NCBI RefSeq assembly: GCF_014495845.1
Contig: NZ_CP061080.1
Coordinates: 91,001 to 155,000 of the forward strand
Source: Aquibium microcysteis
Lineage (GTDB): Bacteria > Pseudomonadota > Alphaproteobacteria > Rhizobiales > Rhizobiaceae
Length of the DNA: 64,000 nucleotides
Direction: 5' to 3'
Of this stretch, positions 18,605 to 26,740 are shown in pieces (the first letter of the stretch is position 1; each line of letters begins with the position of its first letter). The position numbers and the translations under genes are program-made. The notes under the pieces are model-generated. The model had not been told where the DNA came from, searched no databases, and saw nothing but the letters and a program-made list of their open reading frames with translations.

Positions 18605-18769
18605 TGCTCGGCGCCTGTTCAACCGCCCGAAGCCGCCGGAGATCCCTGGGACCTGCCGTGAGCACGCGGCTCCGAACCGCGGGAAGCCCTATCGCCTGAT
18701 GCGGACCGGCGCAAGGGGAAAATCCGGTCTTTCCCGCTCGAAGGCGGGGCGGCCCCCGGTGCCTTTCCC

Positions 18770-19546
18770 TCAGACGACGATCGGGCTCGCCGCGCCGTCC
18801 ATGCCGATCGATACGCCGGTGACGTAGCTGGCGCGTGCGGAAGCGAGGAAGACGACCATGTCGGCGATCTCGCCCGGCGCCGCGAAGCGCCCGAGCGGAA
18901 TGCGCGCCAGACCGCGGGCGCGCGCCTCCTCGACGGTCGTCCCGGCGAGACGGGCATCCGCTTCCAGCCCCTGGGTCATGCGCTCCGTCTCGGTGATTCC
19001 GGGATTGACCGCCACCACCCGCACGCCGCGCGCTGCGTAGGCATTGGCGAGGCCCGCGGTCATCAGCATCAGCGCGGCATTGGCGGCGCCTCCGGGGATG
19101 TGCGTCGGCGACGCGACCTTGCCGCCATTGCCGACGACATTGACGACCACGCCGGCACCGCGTGCGGCCATCCGCTTGACCAGGGGATCGATCGCGTTGA
19201 CGTAGCTGAAGAACTTGGCGTCCATGGCGGCCCGGTAGGCTGCGGGGGACAGCTCGTCGGGCGGCGTCCGGCGCGCGGCACCGGCGCTGTTGACGAGGAT
19301 GTGGGCGGCTCCGAGTTCCTCTTCCAGCGCGTCGATGGCTCGCAGTGCAGCTTCGGCGTTGACGAGATCCGCCACGGCGGTCGCGATGCCCGGCAGCCGC
19401 ATCTTCGCCGCCGCAAGGCTGGCCTCGTTGCGCGCCACGATGCCGACGCGCGCCCCTTCGGCCAGGAACGCCTCCGCGCAGGCGAAGCCGATGCCGCGCG
19501 AGCCGCCGGTGACGATCGCCACCTTGTCTTTCAGTCCCAGATCCAT
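18770..19546 (-). CDS. SDR-family protein lacking the canonical catalytic Tyr-Lys
   Basis: 258 residues with a Rossmann fold: TGGSRGIG at 13-20 binds NAD(P), and NSAG at 86-89 is the central-strand motif. Where the family has Tyr-x-x-x-Lys before an A-A-L helix, this protein reads PGGAANAALM, placing Gly152 and Asn156 at those positions; the catalytic Ser region reads NVVGNGGK. C-terminal features (VNPGITETERM, FLASARASYVTG) are normal for an SDR. The ATG at 19546 follows AAGGGAGACTGAC. It may be a divergent SDR subgroup with another mechanism or a binding protein; the substrate is unknown. Confidence 0.85.
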   Translation of the reverse strand: MDLGLKDKVAIVTGGSRGIGFACAEAFLAEGARVGIVARNEASLAAAKMRLPGIATAVADLVNAEAALRAIDALEEELGAAHILVNSAGAARRTPPDELSPAAYRAAMDAKFFSYVNAIDPLVKRMAARGAGVVVNVVGNGGKVASPTHIPGGAANAALMLMTAGLANAYAARGVRVVAVNPGITETERMTQGLEADARLAGTTVEEARARGLARIPLGRFAAPGEIADMVVFLASARASYVTGVSIGMDGAASPIVV

Positions 19547-19628
19547 GTCAGTCTCCCTTGTCGCGACAGGAGTGCCCTTGCCGGACCGTCGGCGCAAGGG
19601 CCGGATCGCATCGAGGCCGGGAGCAGCG

Positions 19629-20909
19629 TCAGCGCGCTGCCGTCGTTGCGCATGTCGCGGGCCGATAGTGGCGCATCACCGTCCACTGGTGGCGCTGCTC
19701 CAGCGCGATCCCGCCCCAGACGAGGCCGAGCAGGAGATAGAAGTGGCGCCAGTGATCGGTGTCGATGACGGTACCGAGCAGCACGTGCCCGAGGAACACC
19801 ACCCAGGCGCACAGGAGGTAGGGCTGCCACGGCCGGTCGCGGAACAGGATGCGCAGGCCGGCCGCCAGCGTCCAGACGATCATGGTGAGCCAGCAGGCGA
19901 AGCCCAGCCAGCCATAGTCCATCAGGGCCTTCAGCCAGATGTTGTGCGTGTCCTCGCCGTAGAGCTTGCCGAAGACCAGCGGGCCGATCCCGAGCGGCTT
20001 CTCCATCGCGAGCACGAAGCCGATGGCATGGCGGGCAAAGCGCCCGAGGCGCGCGCCGTCATAGTCCTGGACGAGCTGGGCGCGGGTCGAGAAGATGTCG
20101 GCGATGGCGGGGATCTGCAGCGCCACAAGGAGTCCGACCGCCAGCAGGCCGAAGGCCACGCCGCCCATCAGGAGGAGGCGCAGCCTGAAGAAGGCGCTGC
20201 GGCTGCGGATGAACAGGAGCAGCGAGAGCAGCAGCGCCGAGAAGGCGAACAGGCCCCAGGCGCCGCGCGAGAAGGACAGGAACACGCCGAACGTGATGAT
20301 GCCGAGCGGCAGGGCGAGCAGCGGCATCCTGGCCACGGGTCCGGTGAGCATCCGGTAGAGCAGGTAGATGCCGGGCAGCGTGATGAACGGGCCGAAGACG
20401 TTGGGGTCCTGGAAGGCGCCGGCCGCGCGCTCGAACTTGGTGAACATCTCCGCGCCGGGAAAGGCGTGGAAATAGCCGAGGATGCCGAGGACGGAGGTGA
20501 AGAGCGCCGCCGCCACCCAGGCGTGGAAGATCAGGCGGAAGAGCTGCGGCCGGCCGTCGAGCACGGCCGCGTAGAAGATCGCGGTGAAGGCGAGGAACAG
20601 CGAGACCGCGATGTAGAGCGGCGCGTCGCCCAGCACCGCCATCTGGGTCGCCGCGATCATCCCGCCGATGTTGAAGACGACCAGCAGGACGGCGAGCGGG
20701 GTGACGGCGCGCGAGATGCGCAGTCCGAACAGCGCCCAGACGGCGATCAGCGCCACCATGTAGAGCTCGTAAGGCGCCGGCTCGCGGATGACGAAGCCCG
20801 ACAGGAAGACGCCGAGCGTCACCGCGCCGGTCGGCAGCAGGCCGGCCAGCCAGGCGTTGACCTCCGCGCGCGGGACCGCGCGATGCGAAAGGGCGGCGCT
20901 CGCGCTCAA
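19629..20909 (-). CDS. O-antigen ligase / Wzy-type polysaccharide polymerase
   Basis: 426-residue inner-membrane protein with about ten hydrophobic segments and the O-antigen ligase-family pattern: AFQDPNVFGPFI, then LSFSRGAWGLF, and a large loop ending HNIWLKALMDYGWLGF. It probably polymerises exopolysaccharide repeat units at the periplasmic face. Translation appears to start at a TTG (20909) that overlaps the TGA of the upstream priming transferase; no ATG is suitably placed. It is the last gene of the minus-strand export operon. Confidence 0.87.
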   Translation of the reverse strand: MSASAALSHRAVPRAEVNAWLAGLLPTGAVTLGVFLSGFVIREPAPYELYMVALIAVWALFGLRISRAVTPLAVLLVVFNIGGMIAATQMAVLGDAPLYIAVSLFLAFTAIFYAAVLDGRPQLFRLIFHAWVAAALFTSVLGILGYFHAFPGAEMFTKFERAAGAFQDPNVFGPFITLPGIYLLYRMLTGPVARMPLLALPLGIITFGVFLSFSRGAWGLFAFSALLLSLLLFIRSRSAFFRLRLLLMGGVAFGLLAVGLLVALQIPAIADIFSTRAQLVQDYDGARLGRFARHAIGFVLAMEKPLGIGPLVFGKLYGEDTHNIWLKALMDYGWLGFACWLTMIVWTLAAGLRILFRDRPWQPYLLCAWVVFLGHVLLGTVIDTDHWRHFYLLLGLVWGGIALEQRHQWTVMRHYRPATCATTAAR

Positions 20910-22441
20910 TAGGCGTTTTCCGTGTTGAGCAGCCGGATCGGCGTCAGGAAGAGGATCTTGAGGTCGAACCAGAGCGACCAGTTCTCGATGTAGTGCAGAT
21001 CGAACTCGGTGCGCTTGCGGATCTTCTCGTCCGTGTCCATCTCGCCGCGCCAGCCGTTGATCTGCGCCCAGCCGGTGACGCCCGGCTTGACCTTGTGGCG
21101 GGCGAAGTAGCCGTCGACCACCTCCGTGTAGAGCAGGTTGTGCGACTGCGCGGCGATGGCGTGCGGCCGCGGCCCGACGAGCGACAGGCTGCCGAGCAGC
21201 GCGTTGAAGAACTGCGGCAACTCGTCGATCGACGTCTTGCGGATGAAGCGACCGACGCGCGTGACCCGCGGATCGCCCTTGGTGACGGCGCGCTTCGCCG
21301 TCGGGTCCGACTGGTCGGCATACATCGAGCGGAACTTGAAGACCTCGATGACGTCGTTGTTGAAGCCGTGCCGCTTCTGCTTGAAGAGGACCGGCCCCTT
21401 CGAATCGAGCTTGATGGCGATCGCCGTCGCGATCATGACCGGCGAGAAGACCAGGATGCCGAGCAGCGAGAAGACGATGTCGAAGGCGCGCTTGGCGACG
21501 GAGTCCCAGTCGTTGATCGGCTTGTCGAAGATGTCGAGCAGCGGTACCGACCCGACGAAGGAGTAGGCGCGCGGCCGGAAGCGCAGCTCGCTCGAATGCG
21601 CCGACAGGCGGATGTCGACCGGCAGCACCCAGAGCTTCTTGAGCAGCGACAAGACGCGCGACTCGGCGGTGAGCGGCAGCGAGACGATCAGCATGTCGAT
21701 GCGCGCGATGCGGGCGAACTCGATCAGTTCCGAGACGTTGCCGAGCTTGGGGTAGCCGGCCACGATCGGCGGCGATCGGGTGTCGCTGCGGTCGTCGAAG
21801 ATGCCGCAGATGCGGATGTCGTTGTCGGCCTGCTGTTCGAGCGAGCGGATCAGCGTCTCCGCCCCGCTGCCGCCGCCGACGATCACCGCGCGGCGTTCCA
21901 TCGTGCCGTTGCGCGCCCAGCGGCGGATCAGGCGCGACATCACGAGCCGCAGGACGAAGAGCGTTGCGAGACCGGAAAGGTACCAGGTGCCGAACCAGAG
22001 GCGTGAGAAGTCCTGCGAGGTCTTCATGAGGAAGGCACCGAGCGCCATCAGGGCAAAGACCCCTGACCAGACGAGGACGATCCTGCGGGCATGCGCGAAA
22101 GGACGGCGCAGCGCTGCCATCTGGTATGCGTCGGCGATCTCCAGCAGGACGACCGCGAGCAGCGCGCCGCCGAAGCTCGTCCAGACGTAGCTCCAGTCCA
22201 TGCCGATCCGGTCGTAGTGCATGTAGTGCGCGGCGGCGCCGCAGAGTGCGAGCAGCAGGAATTCCAGGATGCGCAGCTTGCCGCTCACCATCACCGGCGA
22301 CATGGTGTCCGATCGATATTGCGCGGCCACCCGTTTCGCGAAAGGTCCGAGCTCCGTCGGCCCTCCCCGCGGCGCGTGGGGGTCGTCGAAGCGTCGAACG
22401 GCATCCGGCGTGAAGCGCGATGACGGGTCGATCTGGTTCAT
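20906..22441 (-). CDS. Undecaprenyl-phosphate glycosyl-1-phosphate transferase (polyprenyl glycosylphosphotransferase)
   Basis: 511 residues. Four or five membrane helices (about 50-170), a nucleotide-binding-like domain (VIVGGGSGAETLIRSLEQQ), a further helix and the C-terminal bacterial sugar-transferase domain: KRAFDIVFSLLGILVFSP, then FKFRSMYAD, TSIDELPQFFNAL and SLVGPRPHA. It loads the first sugar phosphate onto undecaprenyl phosphate and so starts each repeat unit; the sugar (often glucose or galactose) cannot be read from sequence. Its stop overlaps the start of the polymerase gene, indicating coupling. Confidence 0.93.
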   Translation of the reverse strand: MNQIDPSSRFTPDAVRRFDDPHAPRGGPTELGPFAKRVAAQYRSDTMSPVMVSGKLRILEFLLLALCGAAAHYMHYDRIGMDWSYVWTSFGGALLAVVLLEIADAYQMAALRRPFAHARRIVLVWSGVFALMALGAFLMKTSQDFSRLWFGTWYLSGLATLFVLRLVMSRLIRRWARNGTMERRAVIVGGGSGAETLIRSLEQQADNDIRICGIFDDRSDTRSPPIVAGYPKLGNVSELIEFARIARIDMLIVSLPLTAESRVLSLLKKLWVLPVDIRLSAHSSELRFRPRAYSFVGSVPLLDIFDKPINDWDSVAKRAFDIVFSLLGILVFSPVMIATAIAIKLDSKGPVLFKQKRHGFNNDVIEVFKFRSMYADQSDPTAKRAVTKGDPRVTRVGRFIRKTSIDELPQFFNALLGSLSLVGPRPHAIAAQSHNLLYTEVVDGYFARHKVKPGVTGWAQINGWRGEMDTDEKIRKRTEFDLHYIENWSLWFDLKILFLTPIRLLNTENAY

Positions 22442-22564
22442 GTCGCTGAGCCTGTTGTGGCTCGAACGCTAGCGCGGATCGGCTAACATTCCCTTGCGAT
22501 CGCGCCGCGTATTGGACGGATCCGGCGGCCGGGCGTGGCGTTCGACGCGCGTCTCCGCACGGCC

Positions 22565-23692
22565 TCAGGGCAGGACGCTGCGGTAGACGGCCTCGATCTC
22601 CTGCGCCATGCGGGCGACCGAGAAGCGCTCGGCGATGTCGGCGGGCCGCGGCATGGTGGCGGCCCAGGCATCCGGATCGCCGACCGCCAGGGCCATCTTG
22701 CCGGCGATGGCGACCGGATCCGGCGTCACCAGCGCCGTCGGCGCACCGGCGAAGATCTCGGGGATGCCGCCGACCGCGCTGGCGATCATCGGCCGGCCGG
22801 CCGCCAGCGCCTCGAGCACGATGTAGGGCAGAGCTTCCGCGCGCGACGGCACGACGACGGTCCGGGCGAGCGCGAAGGCCTGTCTGGCGGGCATGGGATC
22901 GAGGAAGGTGACGCGGGACGACATGCCGCGCTCCGCCACGGTGGCGACGTAGCGGTCGCGGTCGTCACCCGAGCCGACCATGACGGCCGTCAGCGGCCGG
23001 CCAAGCGCATTCTCGGCCAGCCCGAGTGCATCGATGAAGATGTCGGGTCCCTTCAGGTCGCGCATCATGCCGATGTAGAGGAAGTCGCTGGCGTCGGCGG
23101 CAGGCAGGACGGGCTCGAATTCTGCCGGCGTCACGCCGTTGTAGATCACGCGATGGCCGACTTTCGGCTCCCCCACCTTGCGGCGATAGGTGTCCTGTTC
23201 GTATTCGGACACGAAGAGTATCTGCTCCGAAACCCGCTCCAGCAGGCCCTCGAGCATGAACGTGGCGCGGCCCGTCATGCTCGAGGGACTGTAGTGCAGG
23301 CTGCCCCCGTGGGGCGAGTAGAGGCGGGCGACGCGAGACCTGGATACCCGCAACAGTGAGCCGAACACGCGCGAATAGACGCCACCCTTGGCGCTATGGC
23401 CGTGCAGGATGTCCGGCTGCAATTCCCTGATCAGTCCGAACGTCCGCCAGGCCGCGGCGATGTCGCCGAGCCCGACGTGACGCTGCATGGGCGTGCGCCG
23501 CACGCCCAGTTCGAGTTTCGGTTCCATGGCGCGGAACAGCCGCGCCTCGTAGTCTCCTCCCGTGGAGGAATCGCAGACGATCCCGACCTTGTGTCCCGCC
23601 GCCGCCTGCGCGTCCGCGAGGTCGCGCACGTGGCGGAATATCCCGCCGACCGGCGACCGGAAGCAGTGGACGATGCGCAGGCCCTGGCTCAC
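22565..23692 (-). CDS. Glycosyltransferase family 4 protein
   Basis: 375-residue GT-B glycosyltransferase. The N-terminal acceptor domain opens with IVHCFRSPVGGIFRHVRDL. The C-terminal donor domain shows YIGMMRDLKGPDIFIDAL, VVVPSRAEALPYIVLEALAAG and a GGIPEIF loop, the usual E-x7-E region of GT4. It probably adds a sugar to the lipid-linked repeat unit. The start is a GTG 21 bases after the stop of the export lipoprotein gene. It is the only ordinary glycosyltransferase in the locus. Confidence 0.92.
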   Translation of the reverse strand: MSQGLRIVHCFRSPVGGIFRHVRDLADAQAAAGHKVGIVCDSSTGGDYEARLFRAMEPKLELGVRRTPMQRHVGLGDIAAAWRTFGLIRELQPDILHGHSAKGGVYSRVFGSLLRVSRSRVARLYSPHGGSLHYSPSSMTGRATFMLEGLLERVSEQILFVSEYEQDTYRRKVGEPKVGHRVIYNGVTPAEFEPVLPAADASDFLYIGMMRDLKGPDIFIDALGLAENALGRPLTAVMVGSGDDRDRYVATVAERGMSSRVTFLDPMPARQAFALARTVVVPSRAEALPYIVLEALAAGRPMIASAVGGIPEIFAGAPTALVTPDPVAIAGKMALAVGDPDAWAATMPRPADIAERFSVARMAQEIEAVYRSVLP

Positions 23693-23713
23693 CGGAGGCG
23701 TGACCCATCCTGA

Positions 23714-24277
23714 TCAGAACAGGCGTTCACGGACATAGACCGTATCGCCGGGAAGGATGGGATCGGACGTCAGCACGCGGCCGGTCATGACCTTGCCGTT
23801 GATGTCGCGGGTGATGTCGACGTTGGCCTGGTAGGCGCGGGGCGAATAGCCGCCCGCCGCCGCGACCGCCTTGTGCACCGTCATCCCGGGCACGTAGGAA
23901 TACTGTCCGGCCGCACCGACCTCGCCCATGACGAAGATCGGGCGGTAGCGGTCGATCTCGACCGAGACGTCCGGGTCGCGCAGGTAGCCCCCGCGCAATT
24001 TCTGCGCGAGATCGGCCTCGATCTGCTGCGCCGTGCGCCCCCGTGCGCCGACCGCGCCGACGAGCGGGAAGGCGATGTAGCCGGCCTGGTCGACGCTGTA
24101 GACGTTGGACAGCCCGTCCTGCTCGAAGACGGTGATGCGGATGCGGTCGCCGGCGTCGAGCACGTAGGGCTTGTTGATGGCCGCGTGGAAGGCGGGCGCG
24201 ACCGGGCGATAGCCGGCGCAGCCGGCCAGGAGAAGCACGGCGAAGGCGGCGGTCGAAACGGCGAACGGGCTTTTCAT
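23714..24277 (-). CDS. Polysaccharide export outer-membrane lipoprotein (Wza/OPX-like)
   Basis: 187 residues from the ATG at 24277 (a GTG nine bases upstream is also possible). A signal peptide ends in a lipobox LLAGC, so the protein should be lipidated. The polysaccharide export domain follows (YVLDAGDRIRITVFEQDGLS, VDQAGYIAFPLVG) and then an SLBB-like segment (FVMGEVGAAGQYSYVPGMTV). It is short for Wza and lacks a clear C-terminal membrane helix, as in ExoF/OPX proteins of simple two-part systems. It is divergent from the co-polymerase gene, with a shared 247-base regulatory gap. Confidence 0.9.
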   Translation of the reverse strand: MKSPFAVSTAAFAVLLLAGCAGYRPVAPAFHAAINKPYVLDAGDRIRITVFEQDGLSNVYSVDQAGYIAFPLVGAVGARGRTAQQIEADLAQKLRGGYLRDPDVSVEIDRYRPIFVMGEVGAAGQYSYVPGMTVHKAVAAAGGYSPRAYQANVDITRDINGKVMTGRVLTSDPILPGDTVYVRERLF

Positions 24278-24524
24278 CGGAGACACGCACCCTTTGGCGG
24301 ACCGCCGGTAACCCGACGATCGAAGACCGGACCGTTATCCACTCGTTAGGGTTAATGCCCGGTAAAGGCAGGGAGAGAACGACCTCGACTTTTTCGGATT
24401 CCGGTCCTTCAGGCCTGATTAACCTCTTGTGAAGACGTCTGAATTTTCGGTTATTCCGATCTTAACCGGCCAGTTACCATAGGTGTTTACCATCTGGGGC
24501 CACAAGTGAGTGGAGTGACCACAG
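24278..24524. promoter_or_regulatory. Divergent regulatory region of the exopolysaccharide locus
   Basis: Gap between the divergent export-lipoprotein and co-polymerase genes. It is clearly more AT-rich than its surroundings from about 24400 to 24500 (runs such as GAATTTTCGGTTATT and TTAACC) and must carry the promoters of both arms. I cannot assign a specific operator. Confidence 0.5.
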
Positions 24525-26642
24525 ATGGCCGTCGCCGACGCCTCCCGAGCGGATCTCGACATCGACATAGGCGCGCTGGTTTCGAGCCTCGCACGCGACT
24601 GGAAGCGGATCGCGCTGGTCGCGGTCTGCGTGACGGCCGCCGCCTTCGCCTTCGCCAGTCTCGCCACGCGGCATTACCAGGCCGAGACGCGCATCCTGAT
24701 CGAGACGCGCGAGTCCGTGTTCACGCGTCCGGCCGCCGGCAATGACGATACCACCATTCTCGACGACCAGGGCGTGGCCAGCCAGGTGGAAGTCATCGGC
24801 TCGGCCGACCTCCTGAAGCAGGTTGCGCGCGATCTCGATCTGGCTGCGATCGCGGAATTCGAGGCGTCCGGGCAGGTGTCCTTCGCCGGGCGGTTGCTGA
24901 TCCTGCTCAGCCTGAAGTCCGACCCCGTGGAACTGCCGGCGGAAGACCGTGTGCTCAAGGCCTTCCGCGAGAAGCTGACCGTCTATCGCGTCGAGAACTC
25001 GCGCGTCATCGTCGTGCAGTTCTCGTCGGAGGATCCCGCGCTCGCCGCCCGTGTCCCCAACGCGATCGCGGATGCCTATATCGCGCTCCAGCGCAACGCC
25101 AAGCAGCAGTCCAACGCCGACGCGACCGACTGGCTGGAACCCGAGATCGCCGACCTCAGCGCCAAGGTGAAGGCGGCCGAGAGCAGGGTGGCGGACTTCC
25201 GCTCGACCACCGACCTGATGGTCGGCAACAACAACGCCGCGCTCGCCACGCAGCAGCTCTCCGAACTGTCGAGCGAATTGTCGCGGGTCAAGGCAAGCCG
25301 TGCCGCCTCCGAAGCGACCGCTTCGGCTGTCCGCCGGTCCCTTGCGGCAGGAGCCTCGATCGACGCGCTGCCGGGCGTCCTCGCCTCGCCGCTGATCCAG
25401 CGCCTGCGCGAGACCCAGGTGCAGCTCCGGGCAGACATCGCCGACCTGTCGGCGACGCTGCTCGACAATCATCCGCGCATCCGGGCGCTGCGGTCGCAGC
25501 TCGCCGACCTCGACAGCCAGATTCGCAACGAAGCCCGCAAGGTGCTGGAAGGTCTCGACACCGAAGCCGACGCGGCGCGGCTGCGCGAGGAGGAACTCAC
25601 CGCCGAGCTCAACCGCTTCAAGGCGGAATCGGCCCGCGTCGGCGAGCAGGAGGTCGAGCTTCGCGCTCTCGAGCGGGAAGCCGCCGCGCAGCGCGATCTG
25701 CTCGAGACCTATCTGACCCGCTATCGCGAGGCGGCCTCCCGCAAGGATCGCAACTACCTGCCGGCCGACGCGCGCATCTTCTCCCGCGCGAGCGCGCCTT
25801 CCGAACCCTATTTTCCGAAGGTCGTGCCGATCACCGCCGCCGCCTTCGTGGCCGCCCTGCTGGTGATGGCCCTTGTGACGCTGCTGCGCGAACTGTTCAG
25901 CGGCCGCGCGCTGCGGCCGGCGGCGGCCGCCGAGCCCGTGCGCGACGTGCCGATGCCGGTCTATGTCGACGGCACTGGACGGACGACCGACGCGGCTGCG
26001 CCGGCGGGAGCCGGCACGGAGGCGGCTCCGGCGTTCACGAAGGGACAGGTCACGGTCGAGGTTGCGGCCGAGCGGCTGATCTCGCGCGGCGCCTCGCGGG
26101 CCGTGTTCGTCTCGCCGGAAGGCGACGAGGGGGCCGCGACCGCCGTCATGGTGGCGCGCGAGGTGGCCGACGCCGGGTTGCGGACGCTCCTTCTCGACCT
26201 CACCACCACCGGCGCGGCCTCGCGGCCGATGCTGGAAGGAACCAGCCACAAGGGCATCACCGACCTGCTCTGCTCGGAAGCGCAGTTCACCGACATCATC
26301 CACCCCGACCTCTATTCGGACTGCCACGTCATACCGGTGGGCACCGCCGACCCCGCCCGTGCGATGCGGGCGGCGGATCGCCTGCCGATCATCATGGATT
26401 CGCTGACGACCGCCTACGACCTGGTGATCGTCGAGTGCGGCCCGGCCGAGCCGGCAAGCCTCAAGCGTCTCGTCTCCGGCGCGACGGAGGTCGTCATCAG
26501 CGTGATCGAGGAGGGGGACGCGGCCATCTCGAAGACCGAGCAGAACCTGAAGTCGGTCGGCTACGAGAAGGCCTTCCTGGCGACGCCGCTCGGTTACGTG
26601 CCGCCGCGCGCGCCGACGCCCGACGAACGCTCCGCCGCCTGA
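24525..26642 (+). CDS. Wzz/Wzc-like polysaccharide co-polymerase with a degenerate kinase domain
   Basis: 705 residues. A Wzz domain with membrane helices at about 28-47 and 434-453 flanks a long periplasmic coiled-coil region (about 190-400), consistent with control of chain length. The cytoplasmic part (about 515-690) has the fold of a BY-kinase/MinD ATPase, but the P-loop reads SPEGDEGAATA (530-540): Lys and Ser of the usual GKST are Ala. The A' motif reads LLLDLTTTG instead of D-x-D, and there is no C-terminal Tyr cluster. It probably no longer binds ATP or phosphorylates itself. It lies divergently from the export operon. Confidence 0.9.
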   Translation: MAVADASRADLDIDIGALVSSLARDWKRIALVAVCVTAAAFAFASLATRHYQAETRILIETRESVFTRPAAGNDDTTILDDQGVASQVEVIGSADLLKQVARDLDLAAIAEFEASGQVSFAGRLLILLSLKSDPVELPAEDRVLKAFREKLTVYRVENSRVIVVQFSSEDPALAARVPNAIADAYIALQRNAKQQSNADATDWLEPEIADLSAKVKAAESRVADFRSTTDLMVGNNNAALATQQLSELSSELSRVKASRAASEATASAVRRSLAAGASIDALPGVLASPLIQRLRETQVQLRADIADLSATLLDNHPRIRALRSQLADLDSQIRNEARKVLEGLDTEADAARLREEELTAELNRFKAESARVGEQEVELRALEREAAAQRDLLETYLTRYREAASRKDRNYLPADARIFSRASAPSEPYFPKVVPITAAAFVAALLVMALVTLLRELFSGRALRPAAAAEPVRDVPMPVYVDGTGRTTDAAAPAGAGTEAAPAFTKGQVTVEVAAERLISRGASRAVFVSPEGDEGAATAVMVAREVADAGLRTLLLDLTTTGAASRPMLEGTSHKGITDLLCSEAQFTDIIHPDLYSDCHVIPVGTADPARAMRAADRLPIIMDSLTTAYDLVIVECGPAEPASLKRLVSGATEVVISVIEEGDAAISKTEQNLKSVGYEKAFLATPLGYVPPRAPTPDERSAA

Positions 26643-26740
26643 GGACGAAACGGAGCCCTGGCACAAGCCTCCGCAGGTGACGAGACCGGTGCCACCCGCT
26701 AGAAGCGACGCCGTGTATACATGGCAGGAGGGGTGGCTCG

